DNA of 64,000 nucleotides from Pseudomonas syringae CC1557 (GCF_000452705.1 NZ_CP007014.1:4928501-4992500); one strand, 5' to 3'. Numbered from the stretch's first letter, positions 25,678-35,472 are shown. The notes: generated by a model from the letters alone, not told the origin. A program made the numbers and translations.

Positions 25678-26568
25678 ATGCTCTGGAAAAAAGGCCGACG
25701 TAGCGACAACGTAGTCGATGCTCGCGATGGCGGCAGCAGTGGAGGTGGCGGCGGCATGCGCATCGGTGGCAAGGGGCTGGGTATCGGCGGTATCGTGATC
25801 ATTGTCGCGATCGGCCTGCTCACCGGCCAGGACCCGATGCAGATCCTTGGCCAGTTGACCGGACAAAGCACCGAGCAAAGCGCGCCACCCAGCGCACAGA
25901 CGCGTGAGGCGCCGCCCGCCAATGACCAGCAGGCCGAATTTGTGCGCAGTATCCTGGGCGATACCGAAGACACCTGGCGCGCGGTGTTCGCGCAAAACGG
26001 CCGCGAGTACAAGGACCCGACGCTGGTGCTGTTCAGTGGCCAGGTGAATTCCGCCTGCGGTCGCGCCACTTCGGCGACCGGTCCGTTTTATTGCCCGGCT
26101 GACCAGCAGGTCTATCTGGACATGGACTTCTTCCGCGAAATGGCCCAGCGCTTTTCCGCTGCCGGAGACTTCGCTCAGGCTTACGTGATTGCGCACGAAG
26201 TCGGGCACCATGTGCAGACGTTGCTGGGTATTTCCGCCAAAGTCGACAAGGCGCGTCAGGCCGGGCAAAAAATGGAAGGCAGCAACGGTTTACTGGTGCG
26301 CCAGGAGTTGCAGGCCGACTGCTTTGCCGGTGTTTGGGCCTATAACGCACAAAATCGTTTGAACTGGCTCGAGCCGGGTGATATTGAAGAAGCATTGAAC
26401 GCGGCGAACGCTATCGGCGATGATCGCCTGCAGCAGCAAAGCAGTGGTCGAGTCGCTCCGGACTCCTTCACGCACGGCACGTCTGCACAGCGCGTGCGCT
26501 GGTTCAAGGCCGGTTTTGCCGAAGGCCAAATAAATCAATGCGATACGTTCGCTGCCAAGAGTCTCTGA
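25678..26568 (+). CDS. Neutral zinc metallopeptidase, YpfJ family
   Basis: This 296-aa protein begins MLWKKGRRSDNVVDARDG, a Gly-rich stretch, and one membrane anchor, GIGGIVIIVAIGLL. A long extracytoplasmic domain follows with the zinc motif HEVGHH (in YVIAHEVGHHVQTL) and the downstream acidic ligand region LQADCFAGVWA. Conserved family segments GQVNSACGRATSATGPFYCP and DQQVYLDMDFF are present. The family (PF04228) is predicted to be peptidases; the physiological substrate is unknown. It is followed after 4 bp by a secreted hydrolase, so the two probably form an operon. Confidence 0.9.
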   Translation: MLWKKGRRSDNVVDARDGGSSGGGGGMRIGGKGLGIGGIVIIVAIGLLTGQDPMQILGQLTGQSTEQSAPPSAQTREAPPANDQQAEFVRSILGDTEDTWRAVFAQNGREYKDPTLVLFSGQVNSACGRATSATGPFYCPADQQVYLDMDFFREMAQRFSAAGDFAQAYVIAHEVGHHVQTLLGISAKVDKARQAGQKMEGSNGLLVRQELQADCFAGVWAYNAQNRLNWLEPGDIEEALNAANAIGDDRLQQQSSGRVAPDSFTHGTSAQRVRWFKAGFAEGQINQCDTFAAKSL

Positions 26569-26572
26569 GCAC

Positions 26573-27562
26573 ATGATTAAACCGCTTCTGGTCCTGTTGT
26601 TAAGCACTGCCTTCGTGAGCCTTGCGGCGCATGCCGAGGATAAAGCGGTCAATTCAATCAGCCCTGATCGTCTGGCGATCAATGGCGCCGAAGCGACGCT
26701 CGGGCTGAGCCAGGAGTGGGTGCACCCCAAACCGAAGATCGAGCGGGTGGTTATCGTGCTGCACGGCCGTTTGCGCAACGCGCAAACCTACCTGCGCAGC
26801 ATCGAACGTGCTGCCAATCAGTCCAGAGAACGCGGCAAGACCCTGCTGATTGCCCCGCAATTTCTGGATGAGAAAGATATCGTCGCCCACCATTTGTCTG
26901 AGTCGATTCTGCGCTGGCGTCAGAACGGCTGGATGGAAGGTGCAACCTCCACCGGTCCCAAGCCGGTCAGCTCGTTTCTGGTGCTCGACCATATCCTCAA
27001 GCGCCTGAGTGACAGCAAGCTGTTCCCCAATCTGAAAGAAATCGTCATTGCCGGGCACTCCGGTGGTGCGCAGGTGGTACAGCGCTACGCGATGATCGGC
27101 GGCAAGGAAGATGCCCTGCTGCAACGTGAAGGGGTGAAGCTGCGTTACGTGATCGCCAACCCGTCCTCGTATGCCTATTTCGACGCCGAACGGCCGGAGC
27201 CGGTGACGGCGCAGAGCTGCCCGGACTTTGACGAGTGGAAATACGGTCTGAACAAGATGCCGTTCTACTCGGGCAAGGAAAAGCCGGCCGACATCGAAAA
27301 GAACTACGTGAAGCGTGACATCACTTACCTGCTCGGCGAACTGGACACCGACCGCAATCACCCGGCGCTGGACAAGACCTGCGCGGCCGAAGCACAAGGC
27401 CCGTATCGCCTGATTCGTGGGCAGAACTACTTCAACTACCTGCAGAAGCGTCATCCCGAGGGGCTGAACCAGCGCCTGGTGATCGTGCCGAAAGTCGGCC
27501 ACAACGGCGACGGGATCTTCACGTCACCTGAAGGTCAGGCGGTGCTGTTCAAGCCGTTCTAA
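26573..27562 (+). CDS. Exported alpha/beta hydrolase-like protein
   Basis: This 329-aa protein has a clear Sec signal peptide (MIKPLLVLLLSTAFVSLAAHA, cut after AHA). The mature part has an alpha/beta-hydrolase outline: VVIVLHGRLRNAQTYLRSI (oxyanion region) and the nucleophile elbow IVIAGHSGGAQVVQRYA (GHSGG). A plausible late histidine is in VPKVGHNGDGIF. It is expected in the periplasm or secreted. It resembles uncharacterised hydrolases, and no substrate can be named. It lies 4 bp behind the YpfJ-type peptidase gene. Confidence 0.8.
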   Translation: MIKPLLVLLLSTAFVSLAAHAEDKAVNSISPDRLAINGAEATLGLSQEWVHPKPKIERVVIVLHGRLRNAQTYLRSIERAANQSRERGKTLLIAPQFLDEKDIVAHHLSESILRWRQNGWMEGATSTGPKPVSSFLVLDHILKRLSDSKLFPNLKEIVIAGHSGGAQVVQRYAMIGGKEDALLQREGVKLRYVIANPSSYAYFDAERPEPVTAQSCPDFDEWKYGLNKMPFYSGKEKPADIEKNYVKRDITYLLGELDTDRNHPALDKTCAAEAQGPYRLIRGQNYFNYLQKRHPEGLNQRLVIVPKVGHNGDGIFTSPEGQAVLFKPF

Positions 27563-27571
27563 AGTATGAAT

Positions 27572-27707
27572 ATCGTCCCCACTCCGCGTGGGGACGCATT
27601 TCTGGACGCTCTGCGTCCGACCTTGAGCGAGCGCTGCGGCGCAGAATTGCGACGCGAAGCGTCACCGAATGCATGCCACCGCGGAGCACTGGGCACGACA
27701 GTGCCGT
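27572..27707. repeat. Palindromic intergenic repeat, copy D
   Basis: This 136-bp copy lies between two convergent genes. Its left arm is a clean 8-bp hairpin (GTCCCCAC at 27575-27582 with GTGGGGAC at 27588-27595), followed by GGACGCTCTGCGTCC, a GACGCGAAGCGTC stem and a right arm ending GGGCACGACA. Confidence 0.75.
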
Positions 27708-27712
27708 TCAGA

Positions 27713-28303
27713 TCAGCCCAACATCCCGCGCAACACCCGGCAATCAAGTGCATGCCAGTCAGTCAGTTCCGGCCAGGGATTTTCCGGCAGGTTGACCAGG
27801 ATGGTTTTTGCCCCCGCCGCACGGCCGCAGCTCAGGTCATGCAGGTAGTCGCCGATCATGACCATTCTTTCCGGCTCGACCTCCCAGGCGCTTGCCAGCT
27901 TCAGCAAGCCGGCCGGGTCGGGTTTGGGCGTCGCTTCGTCACGACCCAGCACGTCCTCGACAGCGAAACAATCAGCCAGCCCGATTGCCTGTAACGTGAT
28001 ATGCGCCAGCTCGCGAGCGTTGCGGGTCAGTATGCCCAGCCGATAACCACGCCCTGCCAGCTCGCGAACCAGTTCGACCGCCCCTTCGGCAGGCAGCGAC
28101 CCCAGTGCCAGCTCTCGCTCATGCTCCAGCAGCCAGGCATGCTTGGCCGCTGACTCGTCCGCTGGCAACGCCGCTAAATGGCCAAGAATGTCGTGGTCCT
28201 GCGGGATACCCAGTTCGCGCTTGATCGCCGGAAAATCGTGAACCGGCACAGTCAGAGTGCCGTCCATGTCGAATACCCAGTGCCGTATGCCGTCGAGTGT
28301 CAT
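27713..28303 (-). CDS. HAD-superfamily phosphatase (phosphoglycolate phosphatase-like)
   Basis: This 196-aa cytoplasmic protein is a HAD hydrolase. Motif I is VFDMDGTLTVPVHDF (nucleophile Asp and Asp+2), motif II is GILTRNARELA, a Lys lies in DEATPKPDPAGLLKLA, and motif IV is MVMIGDYLHDLSCG. The short helical cap between motifs I and II is the phosphoglycolate-phosphatase type. The ATG at 28301-28303 overlaps the tesB stop as ATGA, so the two are co-translated. The substrate is not deducible. Confidence 0.88.
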   Translation of the reverse strand: MTLDGIRHWVFDMDGTLTVPVHDFPAIKRELGIPQDHDILGHLAALPADESAAKHAWLLEHERELALGSLPAEGAVELVRELAGRGYRLGILTRNARELAHITLQAIGLADCFAVEDVLGRDEATPKPDPAGLLKLASAWEVEPERMVMIGDYLHDLSCGRAAGAKTILVNLPENPWPELTDWHALDCRVLRGMLG

Positions 28304-29169
28304 GCCCAATCCTTACGATGACGAATCAGCCCTTCCTGGCTGACCGATGCAACCAGTTGCCCGGCGCGATTGAAAACACTGCCCCGCGAGAAGCCGCGAG
28401 AATTGCCGGCCCACGGGCTGTCCATGGCGTACAGCAGCCAGTCATCGGTGCGCAGGTCATTGTGGAACCAGAGCGAATGATCAAGGCTGGCAACCTGCAT
28501 GTCGCGCTGCCAGACGGTTTTGCCGTGGGGTCGCAGTGACGTGGTCAGCAGGTTGAAGTCCGACGCGTAGGCCAGCATGTAGCGGTGCAGCGCCTGTATG
28601 TCCGGCAAGCTGCCGTCGGCGCGGAACCACACATACTTGACCGGCTCGCCAGGCTTGGGGTCATACGGGTCCTCGGCCGTCACTGGACGGAATTGAATCG
28701 GCTTGGGGCGCAGAAACTTGTCGTGCGCCGCTTCGGGAATCAGGTGCGCTCGGCTCGTCAGCAGCTCAAGCTCCGACGGCAGGTTCTCCGGGCCGACAAT
28801 CTGCGGCATCGTAGCCTGATGTTCAAAGCCCTCTTCGTCGTACTGAAACGAGGCGCTGCAGGTAAAGATCGGCTTGCCCTTCTGGATCGCCGTGACGCGA
28901 CGTGTACTGAAACTGCCCCCATCACGCACACGATCAACCTGATAGACCACCGGTAGCCCAGCATCGCCGGGGCGCAGAAAGTAGCCATGCAGCGAGTGCA
29001 CGTGCCGGGTGTCCTCGACAGTCTGGCTGGCGGCGGACAATGACTGGCCCAGCACCTGACCACCAAAGAGCTGGCGGAAACCCAGATCCTGACTACGGCC
29101 GCGAAACAGGTTTTCTTCGATGGCTTCCAGCGTCAGCAGCTCAACCAGATCATCCAGCACTTGACTCAT
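28300..29169 (-). CDS. tesB: Acyl-CoA thioesterase II
   Basis: This 289-aa double-hotdog enzyme hydrolyses medium- and long-chain acyl-CoA. Family segments are LEAIEENLFRGRSQDLGFRQ, FGGQVLGQSLSAASQTV, HSLHGYFLRPGD, VDRVRDGGSFSTRRVTAIQ and the C-terminal LDHSLWFHNDLRTDDWLLYA with SRGFSRGSVF. E. coli TesB is 286 aa. The ATG at 29167-29169 (MSQVLDDLVELL) has GAGGAG upstream. It overlaps the downstream HAD phosphatase gene by 4 bp. Confidence 0.95.
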   Translation of the reverse strand: MSQVLDDLVELLTLEAIEENLFRGRSQDLGFRQLFGGQVLGQSLSAASQTVEDTRHVHSLHGYFLRPGDAGLPVVYQVDRVRDGGSFSTRRVTAIQKGKPIFTCSASFQYDEEGFEHQATMPQIVGPENLPSELELLTSRAHLIPEAAHDKFLRPKPIQFRPVTAEDPYDPKPGEPVKYVWFRADGSLPDIQALHRYMLAYASDFNLLTTSLRPHGKTVWQRDMQVASLDHSLWFHNDLRTDDWLLYAMDSPWAGNSRGFSRGSVFNRAGQLVASVSQEGLIRHRKDWA

Positions 29170-29308
29170 TATCACTCCTCGCGCACACCGGCTCTGAACC
29201 CGCAAGGCAGCGGCGACCGATGTGATGTGTGGCGAGCCCGGGGCCCGCACCTTGGAATGGAATGATACAGAATTTAAGATGGCGGGCTTAATCCTGTTTG
29301 CAGCTCAA

Positions 29309-29878
29309 TCAGGGCTCAAGCGTGTGGAGCCACTGCTCACGGCTGATCCGGTACAGCACATGCTGTTTGAGCGGATGGCCGTCCGGCAGGTTGGGATGCG
29401 CGAAGTTGTCGGACTCATCGTGTTGCATACCGATCGCCTGCATGACTTTCTGCGATGGCTGATTGTTCAGCGCGGTGAACGAGACGATCTCTTCCAGCTT
29501 CAAACGCTCGAAGCCGCACCCCAGCGCGGTCCATGCAGCCTCGCTGGCAAAGCCAAAGCCCCAATGCTCGCGCGCCAGACGCCAGCCAATTTCAATCGCG
29601 GGCGTGAAAGGCGCCTTGAAACCCACCACATGCAGCCCGGTGAAACCGATGAATTCGCCCGTGTCCTTGCGTTCCAGCGCCCACAACCCGAAACCCAGCT
29701 CGGCGAAATGACCGCGTATTCGTCCGATCATGGCGGCGCTTTCAAGACGGCTCAGAGGCGCCGGAAAATAGCGCATTACCTGCGGATCGGTGCACATGGC
29801 GGCGAACACGGGCAAGTCGTCGTCACGCCACTGCCGCATCAGCAGTCTGGCACTGTCAAGCTTGAGTATCGGTTCCAT
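29309..29878 (-). CDS. GNAT acetyltransferase, RimJ/RimL type
   Basis: This 189-aa protein has the Acetyltransf_3 layout: an N-terminal LDSARLLMRQWRDDDLPVFA, the mid strand GEFIGFTGLHV, EIGWRLAREHWGFGFASEAA (acetyl-CoA pyrophosphate loop), and the C-terminal SFTALNNQPSQKVMQAIGM typical of small-molecule or ribosomal-protein acetyltransferases. The acceptor is unknown. It stands alone between tesB and the hdac-like pseudogene. Confidence 0.88.
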   Translation of the reverse strand: MEPILKLDSARLLMRQWRDDDLPVFAAMCTDPQVMRYFPAPLSRLESAAMIGRIRGHFAELGFGLWALERKDTGEFIGFTGLHVVGFKAPFTPAIEIGWRLAREHWGFGFASEAAWTALGCGFERLKLEEIVSFTALNNQPSQKVMQAIGMQHDESDNFAHPNLPDGHPLKQHVLYRISREQWLHTLEP

Positions 29879-30033
29879 CGATTTCCCCGTGTTACGAGAC
29901 CATAGGCTAGCTAATAGTGACGAGGCTATATGGGAGTCAATATGAGCATAGTCCCGCCTGCCGTTTACCAGACGACTGGGCGACCGGACGCATAACTGGC
30001 ACTATCGGCCTTCGACCTTTGGACAAACATCCA

Positions 30034-30946
30034 ATGCCCCTGCCGCTTATCTATCACGACGACTACAGCCCGGCGTTTCCGGCGGACCATCGGTTCCCCA
30101 TGGACAAGTTTCGCCTGTTGCGCGACTACTTGATCGACAGCGGGTTGACCCGTGACGTTCAATTAATACGTCCCGAGTTATGCCCGGCGGACATTCTGGC
30201 GCTGGCCCACGACCCGTCCTACATAAGCCGTTACCTCAGTGGCGACCTGTCACGCGAGGATCAGCGACGTCTCGGCCTGCCCTGGAGCGAAGCCCTCGCA
30301 CGACGCACCATCCGTGCCGTAGGCGGCTCGCTGCTGACCGCAGAACACGCACTGACGCACGGCCTGGCTTGCCATCTGGCAGGCGGCACGCACCACGCGC
30401 ACTACGATTACCCTGCCGGTTTCTGCATTTTCAATGACCTGGCCGTGATCAGTCAGTACCTGCTGCAAAGCGGCCGTGTGGATAAAATATTGATCTTCGA
30501 TTGTGACGTCCATCAAGGCGACGGCACGGCGCGCATTCTGGCGGAGACGGAAGATGCAATTACCGTCTCGCTGCACTGTGAAAAGAACTTCCCGGCCCGC
30601 AAGGCACAGAGCGACTGGGATATCCCGCTGCCGATCGGGCGACGCCGAGTACCTGAACGTTGTCGATGACCTGCTCAATTACCTGCTGCCGTTCTACAAG
30701 CCCGATCTGGTGCTGTATGACGCTGGCGTGGATGTCCACAAAGACGATGCCCTCGGTTACCTGCAACTGACCGATCAGGGCGTGGCGAATCGCGATGAGG
30801 CGGTGTTACGTCATTGTCTGGGCCGCGACATCCCGGTCATGGGCGTGATCGGCGGCGGTTACAGCAAGGACCGACAGGCATTGGCGAGACGCCACGGGAT
30901 CCTGCACCACAGCGCACAGAAGGTATGGAGCGATCTGGGCTTGTAG
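30034..30946 (+). pseudogene. Histone-deacetylase-family amidohydrolase, frameshifted
   Basis: The 5' part (from ATG 30034) encodes LPLIYHDDYSPAFPADHRFP, HLAGGTHHAHYDYPAGFCIF and KILIFDCDVHQGDGTA, which hold the paired His and the metal-binding Asp/His of acetylpolyamine/histone-deacetylase-type enzymes. Near 30640 the frame changes: the sequence reads PLPIGRRRVPERCR and stops at 30669, while the other frame continues GDAEYLNVVDDLLNYLLPFY, YDAGVDVHKDDALGYLQLT and VIGGGYSKDR to 30946. Homologues have about PIGMGDAEYL here, so about 5 bp (between two GGGC-like words) seem lost. The product would lack its C-terminal third. A sequencing error is possible. Confidence 0.85.
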
Positions 30947-31035
30947 CGGCGTACCGCACTTCACCTGAGTTGCACACCTGAAAACAGCCCTCGGGTAGAA
31001 TGCCCCACCCTTCTGCTATCGATATTCTGCTGACC

Positions 31036-32274
31036 ATGACTGACCTCGCCTCCTCCGCTTGCCGATCCGTTGCCATCATCGGAGGCGGCCCTGCGGGATT
31101 GATGGCGGCCGAAGTGCTGAGCGAGGCCGGGTTCAAGGTCGATCTGTATGACAGCATGCCTTCGGTGGGGCGAAAGTTTCTGCTGGCGGGCGTTGGCGGC
31201 ATGAATATTACCCACTCCGAACCTTACCCTGCCTTTCTGGGGCGCTACGCCGAGCGTTCGCCGATGATCGCCCCCCTGTTGCGGGAATTTGGCGCGCACG
31301 CGTTGTGCCAGTGGATTCATGAGCTGGGCATCGAGACATTTGTCGGCAGCTCGGGGCGGGTGTTCCCCACCGACATGAAAGCCGCCCCGCTGTTGCGCGC
31401 ATGGCTCAAGCGGCTGCGTGATGCGGGTGTCGTTATCCACACCCGACATCGTTGGCTTGGCTGGAATGTCGATGGCAGCTTGCGTATTGCTCACGCGGAA
31501 GGCGAACTCGCGCTCAAGCCCGCAGCCACCTTGCTGGCACTGGGAGGTGCAAGCTGGGCTCGCCTGGGTTCCGATGGCGCGTGGTTGCCGTGGCTGCAGG
31601 CGAAGCAGGTGGACATCGCGCCCTTGCAGGCCGCCAACTGCGGTTTCGAGGTGAGCGCCTGGAGCGATCTGTTGCGCGACAAGTTTGCTGGTGCGCCACT
31701 GAAGAACATCGCCATGGGTCTGTATGGCCAAACGCTGCGCCTGGGCGAATGCGTACTGACCAGGACAGGCGTTGAAGGCAGCCTTGTGTACGCACTGTCG
31801 GCGCAGATTCGAGAACAGATCAACCTTGATGGGTCGGCCGTTGTGCAGATTGATCTGCTGCCCGGTAAAACACTGACAGACATTCAAAAAGCCCTGAGCA
31901 AACCCCGCGGCTCGCGTTCGATGTCCAAACACCTGCACAGCCAGTTGGGGCTGGACGGAGCAAAGGCCGCGCTGTTACGCGAGCTTGCGCCTCATGAAGC
32001 GTTTGCTGATGGGCTGGTGTTAAGCAAAGCCATCAAGGCATTGCCTCTGACCCTGATCAAACCGCGCCCGATTGATGAGGCCATCAGCACCGCAGGCGGC
32101 GTGACCTTCGAAGCGCTGGACGAACGCCTGATGCTCAGGCAACTGCCGGGCGTATTCTGCGCAGGCGAAATGCTCGACTGGGAAGCCCCAACCGGCGGCT
32201 ACCTGCTCACCGCCTGCTTCGCCAGCGGCCGCGCTGCGGGGTTGGGGATGGTTGAGTGGCTGAACTCGCGCTGA
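31036..32274 (+). CDS. BaiN/RdsA-like NAD(P)/FAD-dependent flavoprotein (TIGR03862 type)
   Basis: This 412-aa flavoprotein begins with a Rossmann FAD motif, VAIIGGGPAGLMAAEVLSEA, followed by YDSMPSVGRKFLLAGVGGMN with the family's KFLLAG-GGMNITHSE signature. It then has TFVGSSGRVFPTDMKAAPLL, LLALGGASWARLGSDG and the C-terminal FAD contact GVFCAGEMLDWEAPTGGYLL. Its role is unclear; relatives are uncharacterised oxidoreductases. The ATG at 31036 (MTDLASSA) is preferred over an in-frame start 36 bp earlier. Confidence 0.88.
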   Translation: MTDLASSACRSVAIIGGGPAGLMAAEVLSEAGFKVDLYDSMPSVGRKFLLAGVGGMNITHSEPYPAFLGRYAERSPMIAPLLREFGAHALCQWIHELGIETFVGSSGRVFPTDMKAAPLLRAWLKRLRDAGVVIHTRHRWLGWNVDGSLRIAHAEGELALKPAATLLALGGASWARLGSDGAWLPWLQAKQVDIAPLQAANCGFEVSAWSDLLRDKFAGAPLKNIAMGLYGQTLRLGECVLTRTGVEGSLVYALSAQIREQINLDGSAVVQIDLLPGKTLTDIQKALSKPRGSRSMSKHLHSQLGLDGAKAALLRELAPHEAFADGLVLSKAIKALPLTLIKPRPIDEAISTAGGVTFEALDERLMLRQLPGVFCAGEMLDWEAPTGGYLLTACFASGRAAGLGMVEWLNSR

Positions 32275-32276
32275 TT

Positions 32277-32352
32277 CCTGTGCATCTGCTCTGCGTGGAG
32301 ATGCATTTGACTATCCTGCCGCCGTCCTGGACGCGCTGCGTCCGATCCTGAA
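32277..32352. repeat. Palindromic intergenic repeat, copy E (partial)
   Basis: This roughly 75-bp half copy has the left arm TGCTCTGCGTGGAGATGCATTT and the core CTGGACGCGCTGCGTCCGAT, but the right half is missing. It lies between convergent genes. Confidence 0.5.
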
Positions 32353-32365
32353 TGTGCGACTTCCC

Positions 32366-33843
32366 TCAAGGCTTTTTCTTGCGCGGGCCGGTGTTGAAAA
32401 CAGGTACTTTACGCACCGGTTTGACCACTGGCGCAGGCTCTGACTCGCCGCTGTCGACCCATTTACCCAGGTTGCGCTTGCTGCCCGAGACCTTGGGCTT
32501 TTTCGGTTTCTTGGGCTTCTTCAGAATCTGGCCGCTGGCGTCAGTGTCTGGCACCCGATGCTCGGGCTCGAAATCCTGTTCTTCCTTGCGCTCCAGGGTC
32601 TGCCGGGTCAGCACTTCAATGGCCGACAGCAGCTCAACCTCATCAGCACACACCAGCGAAATGGCTTCGCCAGTCTGACCCGCACGGCCGGTACGACCGA
32701 TACGGTGGATGTAATCCTCGGCCACGATCGGCAGGTCCAGGTTGACCACGGTTGGCAGGTCATCGATATCCAGACCGCGAGCCGCCACGTCGGTGGCAAC
32801 CAGAATCTTCACTTCGTTGCTCTTGAAACGATCCAGCGCACGCTGGCGGGTAGCCTGCGGCTTGTCGCCGTGAATACCGTCGGCGTTCAAGCCCAGCCCC
32901 TGCAAACGGTCCACCAGCTGATCAACGCCAACGCGGGTCTTGGCGAACACCAGCACCTGCCCCCAACGATGCTTCTTCATCAGGTGGATGAACAGATCCG
33001 CCTTGCGCTTCTTGTCCACGGTCACGACCCATTGCTTCACCGAAGACGCCGCGACATTGCGCGGGCTGACTTCGATGGTCAGTGGGTCATTCAGCATCTG
33101 CGCGGCCAGCAGGCGAATCTCGTCAGAGAAGGTCGCAGAGAACAGCAGCGTCTGACGCTGCTTGGGCAATACGGCATAGATCCCGCGCAGTTCCTCGGCA
33201 AAGCCCAGATCGAGCATGCGGTCGGCTTCATCGAGAATCAGGGTCTGCAACTGGGAAAACCTGATCGCTTTCTGGCGATACAGATCAAGCAGGCGGCCTG
33301 GCGTCGCAACCAGCACGTCCACGCCCTTGCGCAGTTTCATCATCTGCGGGTTGATGCTCACGCCGCCGTAAGCCGCATACGTGCTCAGCGGCAGGTGCTC
33401 AGCGTACTGACGAATACTCTCGTGAACCTGATCGGCCAGCTCGCGGGTCGGCGCCAGGACCAGCGCGCGGATCGAGTTGGGCGCAACCTTGGGGCCTTCC
33501 ATGGTCAAACGTTGCAGCAGCGGCAAGGCAAAACCGGCGGTCTTGCCGGTGCCGGTCTGGGCATACTCTCGTGAACCTGATCGGCCAGCTCGCGGGTCGG
33601 CGCCAGGACCAGCGCGCGGATCGAGTTGGGCGCAACCTTGGGGCCTTCCATGGTCAAACGTTGCAGCAGCGGCAAGGCAAAACCGGCGGTCTTGCCGGTG
33701 CCGGTCTGGGCCGCAGCCATCAGATCGCGGCCCGCCAGTACCGGAGGAATGGCCTGTGTCTGTACAGGCGTCGGAGTCTGGTAACCGAGCGCTTCAAGGG
33801 CGCGCAGCAAGGGTTCGATCAGGCCAAGAGAGGCGAATGTCAT
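32366..33843 (-). pseudogene. rhlE: DEAD-box RNA helicase RhlE, interrupted by a tandem duplication
   Basis: From ATG 33841-33843 the minus strand encodes [20 protein letters not shown], the Q motif [11 protein letters not shown], Walker [21 protein letters not shown], and [17 protein letters not shown]. It then frameshifts into [10 protein letters not shown]. The remaining frame continues from the duplicated copy through TPGRLLDL, LDEADRMLDLGF, the SAT motif, ATDVAARGLDIDDLP and HRIGRTGRAGQTG to a basic tail ending PRKKKP at 32366. The break is an exact 149-bp tandem duplication (33414-33562 and 33563-33711). As 149 is not a multiple of three, full-length helicase cannot be made. Removing one copy restores one continuous RhlE frame. 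Confidence 0.88.
33414..33711. repeat. Perfect 149-bp tandem duplication inside rhlE
   Basis: Bases 33414-33562 and 33563-33711 are identical by eye over all 149 positions and directly adjacent. Each unit begins ATACTCTCGTGAAC and ends GCCGGTCTGGGC. The unit covers the region from Walker A to motif Ia of the helicase. Confidence 0.95.
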
Positions 33844-33904
33844 GGGGATACCGTAGGAAAAATTCACGCAAGGCGCGCAGTTTAACCTGTCCGGCCCGCC
33901 TCGG

Positions 33905-34819
33905 TTAGCTTGTGCGTGTCGATCCTGCGTCTCGCAGCGGCGGCCTGCGCCATTGCGGCAGGCCGATCAGCACTACGCCACTGATGATCACCACCATCGC
34001 CATGCACTCTTCAGCGCCGATTGTCTCGCCTGCGAACAGCACGCCAAGCATCACCGCAACCGCCGGATTGACGTAGGCATAACTGGTCGCAGCGGCCGGA
34101 CGCACATTCTTGAGCAGGTACATGTAAGCACTGAACGCGACGATGGAGCCAAACACCACCAGGTACAACAGCGCGCCCCAGCCCGCAGCTGTCGGCATGT
34201 GCTCAAGGCGCTCGCCGCTGAGGGCGCTGCCTATCAACAGCGTCGCACCGGCGGTCAGCATTTCCGCAGCACTGGCCATCGGGCCTTTCGGCAACGGCAG
34301 ATGCTTGCTCAGCACCGAACCGAACGCCCAGGACGCAGCAGCCAGGATCACTAGCGCCGCACCGTAGGGACTCGCTTGCAGGTTGGAACCGAGGTTCAGC
34401 AGGCAGATGCCGATCAGACCCAGCACAATGCCTGCCCACTCAAGATTGGTCGTGCGATTGCCCCAGAACAGACCGAACAGCAAGGTAAACAGCGGCATGG
34501 TCGCCACCGCCAGCGCTGCAATGCCCGAAGCGACACCGGCATGCTCGGCCAGCGTCACTCCGCCATTACCACAGGCCAGCAGCAGAAAACCGATTACGAA
34601 CGCGGCTTTCCACTCGGCCCAGGTCGGCGCAGGCACGCCGCGAAAACGCAAGAAACCGTACATCAGGCACCCGGCAATCATGAAGCGCACGCCGGCCATC
34701 ATCAGCGGCGGCCATGACTCGACGCCAATGCGGATCACCAGATAGGTCGACCCCCAGATCAGGTACAACGCCAGAAAGGCACCGATGAGCAACGGTGAAA
34801 TGCGAACGGACTGGGGCAT
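33905..34819 (-). CDS. EamA/DMT-family transporter (YedA-like)
   Basis: This 304-aa inner-membrane protein has ten predicted helices in two EamA repeats. It begins [20 protein letters not shown] and contains ARFMIAG-like [18 protein letters not shown]. The second repeat opens near [20 protein letters not shown] and ends with [20 protein letters not shown], a typical YedA/RhaT-type DMT signature. It likely exports amino acids or other small metabolites. It is divergent from an Lrp-type regulator gene (167 bp apart), a pairing often seen for amino-acid exporters and their regulators. Confidence 0.9.
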   Translation of the reverse strand: MPQSVRISPLLIGAFLALYLIWGSTYLVIRIGVESWPPLMMAGVRFMIAGCLMYGFLRFRGVPAPTWAEWKAAFVIGFLLLACGNGGVTLAEHAGVASGIAALAVATMPLFTLLFGLFWGNRTTNLEWAGIVLGLIGICLLNLGSNLQASPYGAALVILAAASWAFGSVLSKHLPLPKGPMASAAEMLTAGATLLIGSALSGERLEHMPTAAGWGALLYLVVFGSIVAFSAYMYLLKNVRPAAATSYAYVNPAVAVMLGVLFAGETIGAEECMAMVVIISGVVLIGLPQWRRPPLRDAGSTRTS

Positions 34820-34986
34820 GGTCAGACTCTGGGTTCATTGTTATGGTTGACCTATTGTATGAAGGCCAACAGCTAACATTAAGCAGACAAACCTGTTTAA
34901 TCCACGCCATAACTTATGAATCAACGCTTGTTCTGCATTTAGACCTTCGTTTTGAAAATCAAATGCTACGCAACAAGAGGCACGCC

Positions 34987-35472
34987 ATGACCCTGGATAA
35001 ATATGATCGGATTCTGCTCGATGAGCTGCTGAAAAACGGCCGCGCCTCTTTTGCGCAATTGGCGAAGCTGGTCAACCTGTCTGCCCCTGCTGTGGCTGAA
35101 CGAGTTGCCAAGTTGGAAGCCAGCGGGGTGATTACCGGCTACGAAGCCAAGGTCGATCTGTCGAAAGTCGGCCTGCCGATTCAATGCATCATCGAACTGC
35201 GCATGGGCAGCCACGGCAACCAGCAGGCCTACAAGGAATTGTGGAAAGTGCCCGAACTGATCCAGTGCTATCGGGTGACAGGCGACCCGTGCGTGATCAT
35301 GCGCGCGGCGGTCGATTCGATGCCGCACCTTGAGGACCTGATCAACCGGATTGCGCAATTTGGCTTCAGCAAGACCTCAATCGTGCTGTCGACCGCTGTA
35401 GAACGCAGCCTGCCGTCCGGCTATCTGGTGAAGCACAACAAGCCGGAGATCAAAAACCGCGCTGACGCTTGA
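34987..35472 (+). CDS. Lrp/AsnC-family transcriptional regulator
   Basis: This 161-aa DNA-binding protein has an N-terminal winged HTH (LDKYDRILLDELLKNGRASF, AQLAKLVNLSAPAVAERVAK) and a C-terminal RAM/AsnC effector domain (VTGDPCVIMRAAVDSMPHLE and ITS-like KTSIVLSTAVERS). The ATG at 34987 with MTLDKYDR is the family start. It is divergent from the EamA transporter, which it may regulate in response to an amino acid. Its 3' end overlaps the 3' end of the opposite-strand exonuclease gene by 23 bp. Confidence 0.92.
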   Translation: MTLDKYDRILLDELLKNGRASFAQLAKLVNLSAPAVAERVAKLEASGVITGYEAKVDLSKVGLPIQCIIELRMGSHGNQQAYKELWKVPELIQCYRVTGDPCVIMRAAVDSMPHLEDLINRIAQFGFSKTSIVLSTAVERSLPSGYLVKHNKPEIKNRADA

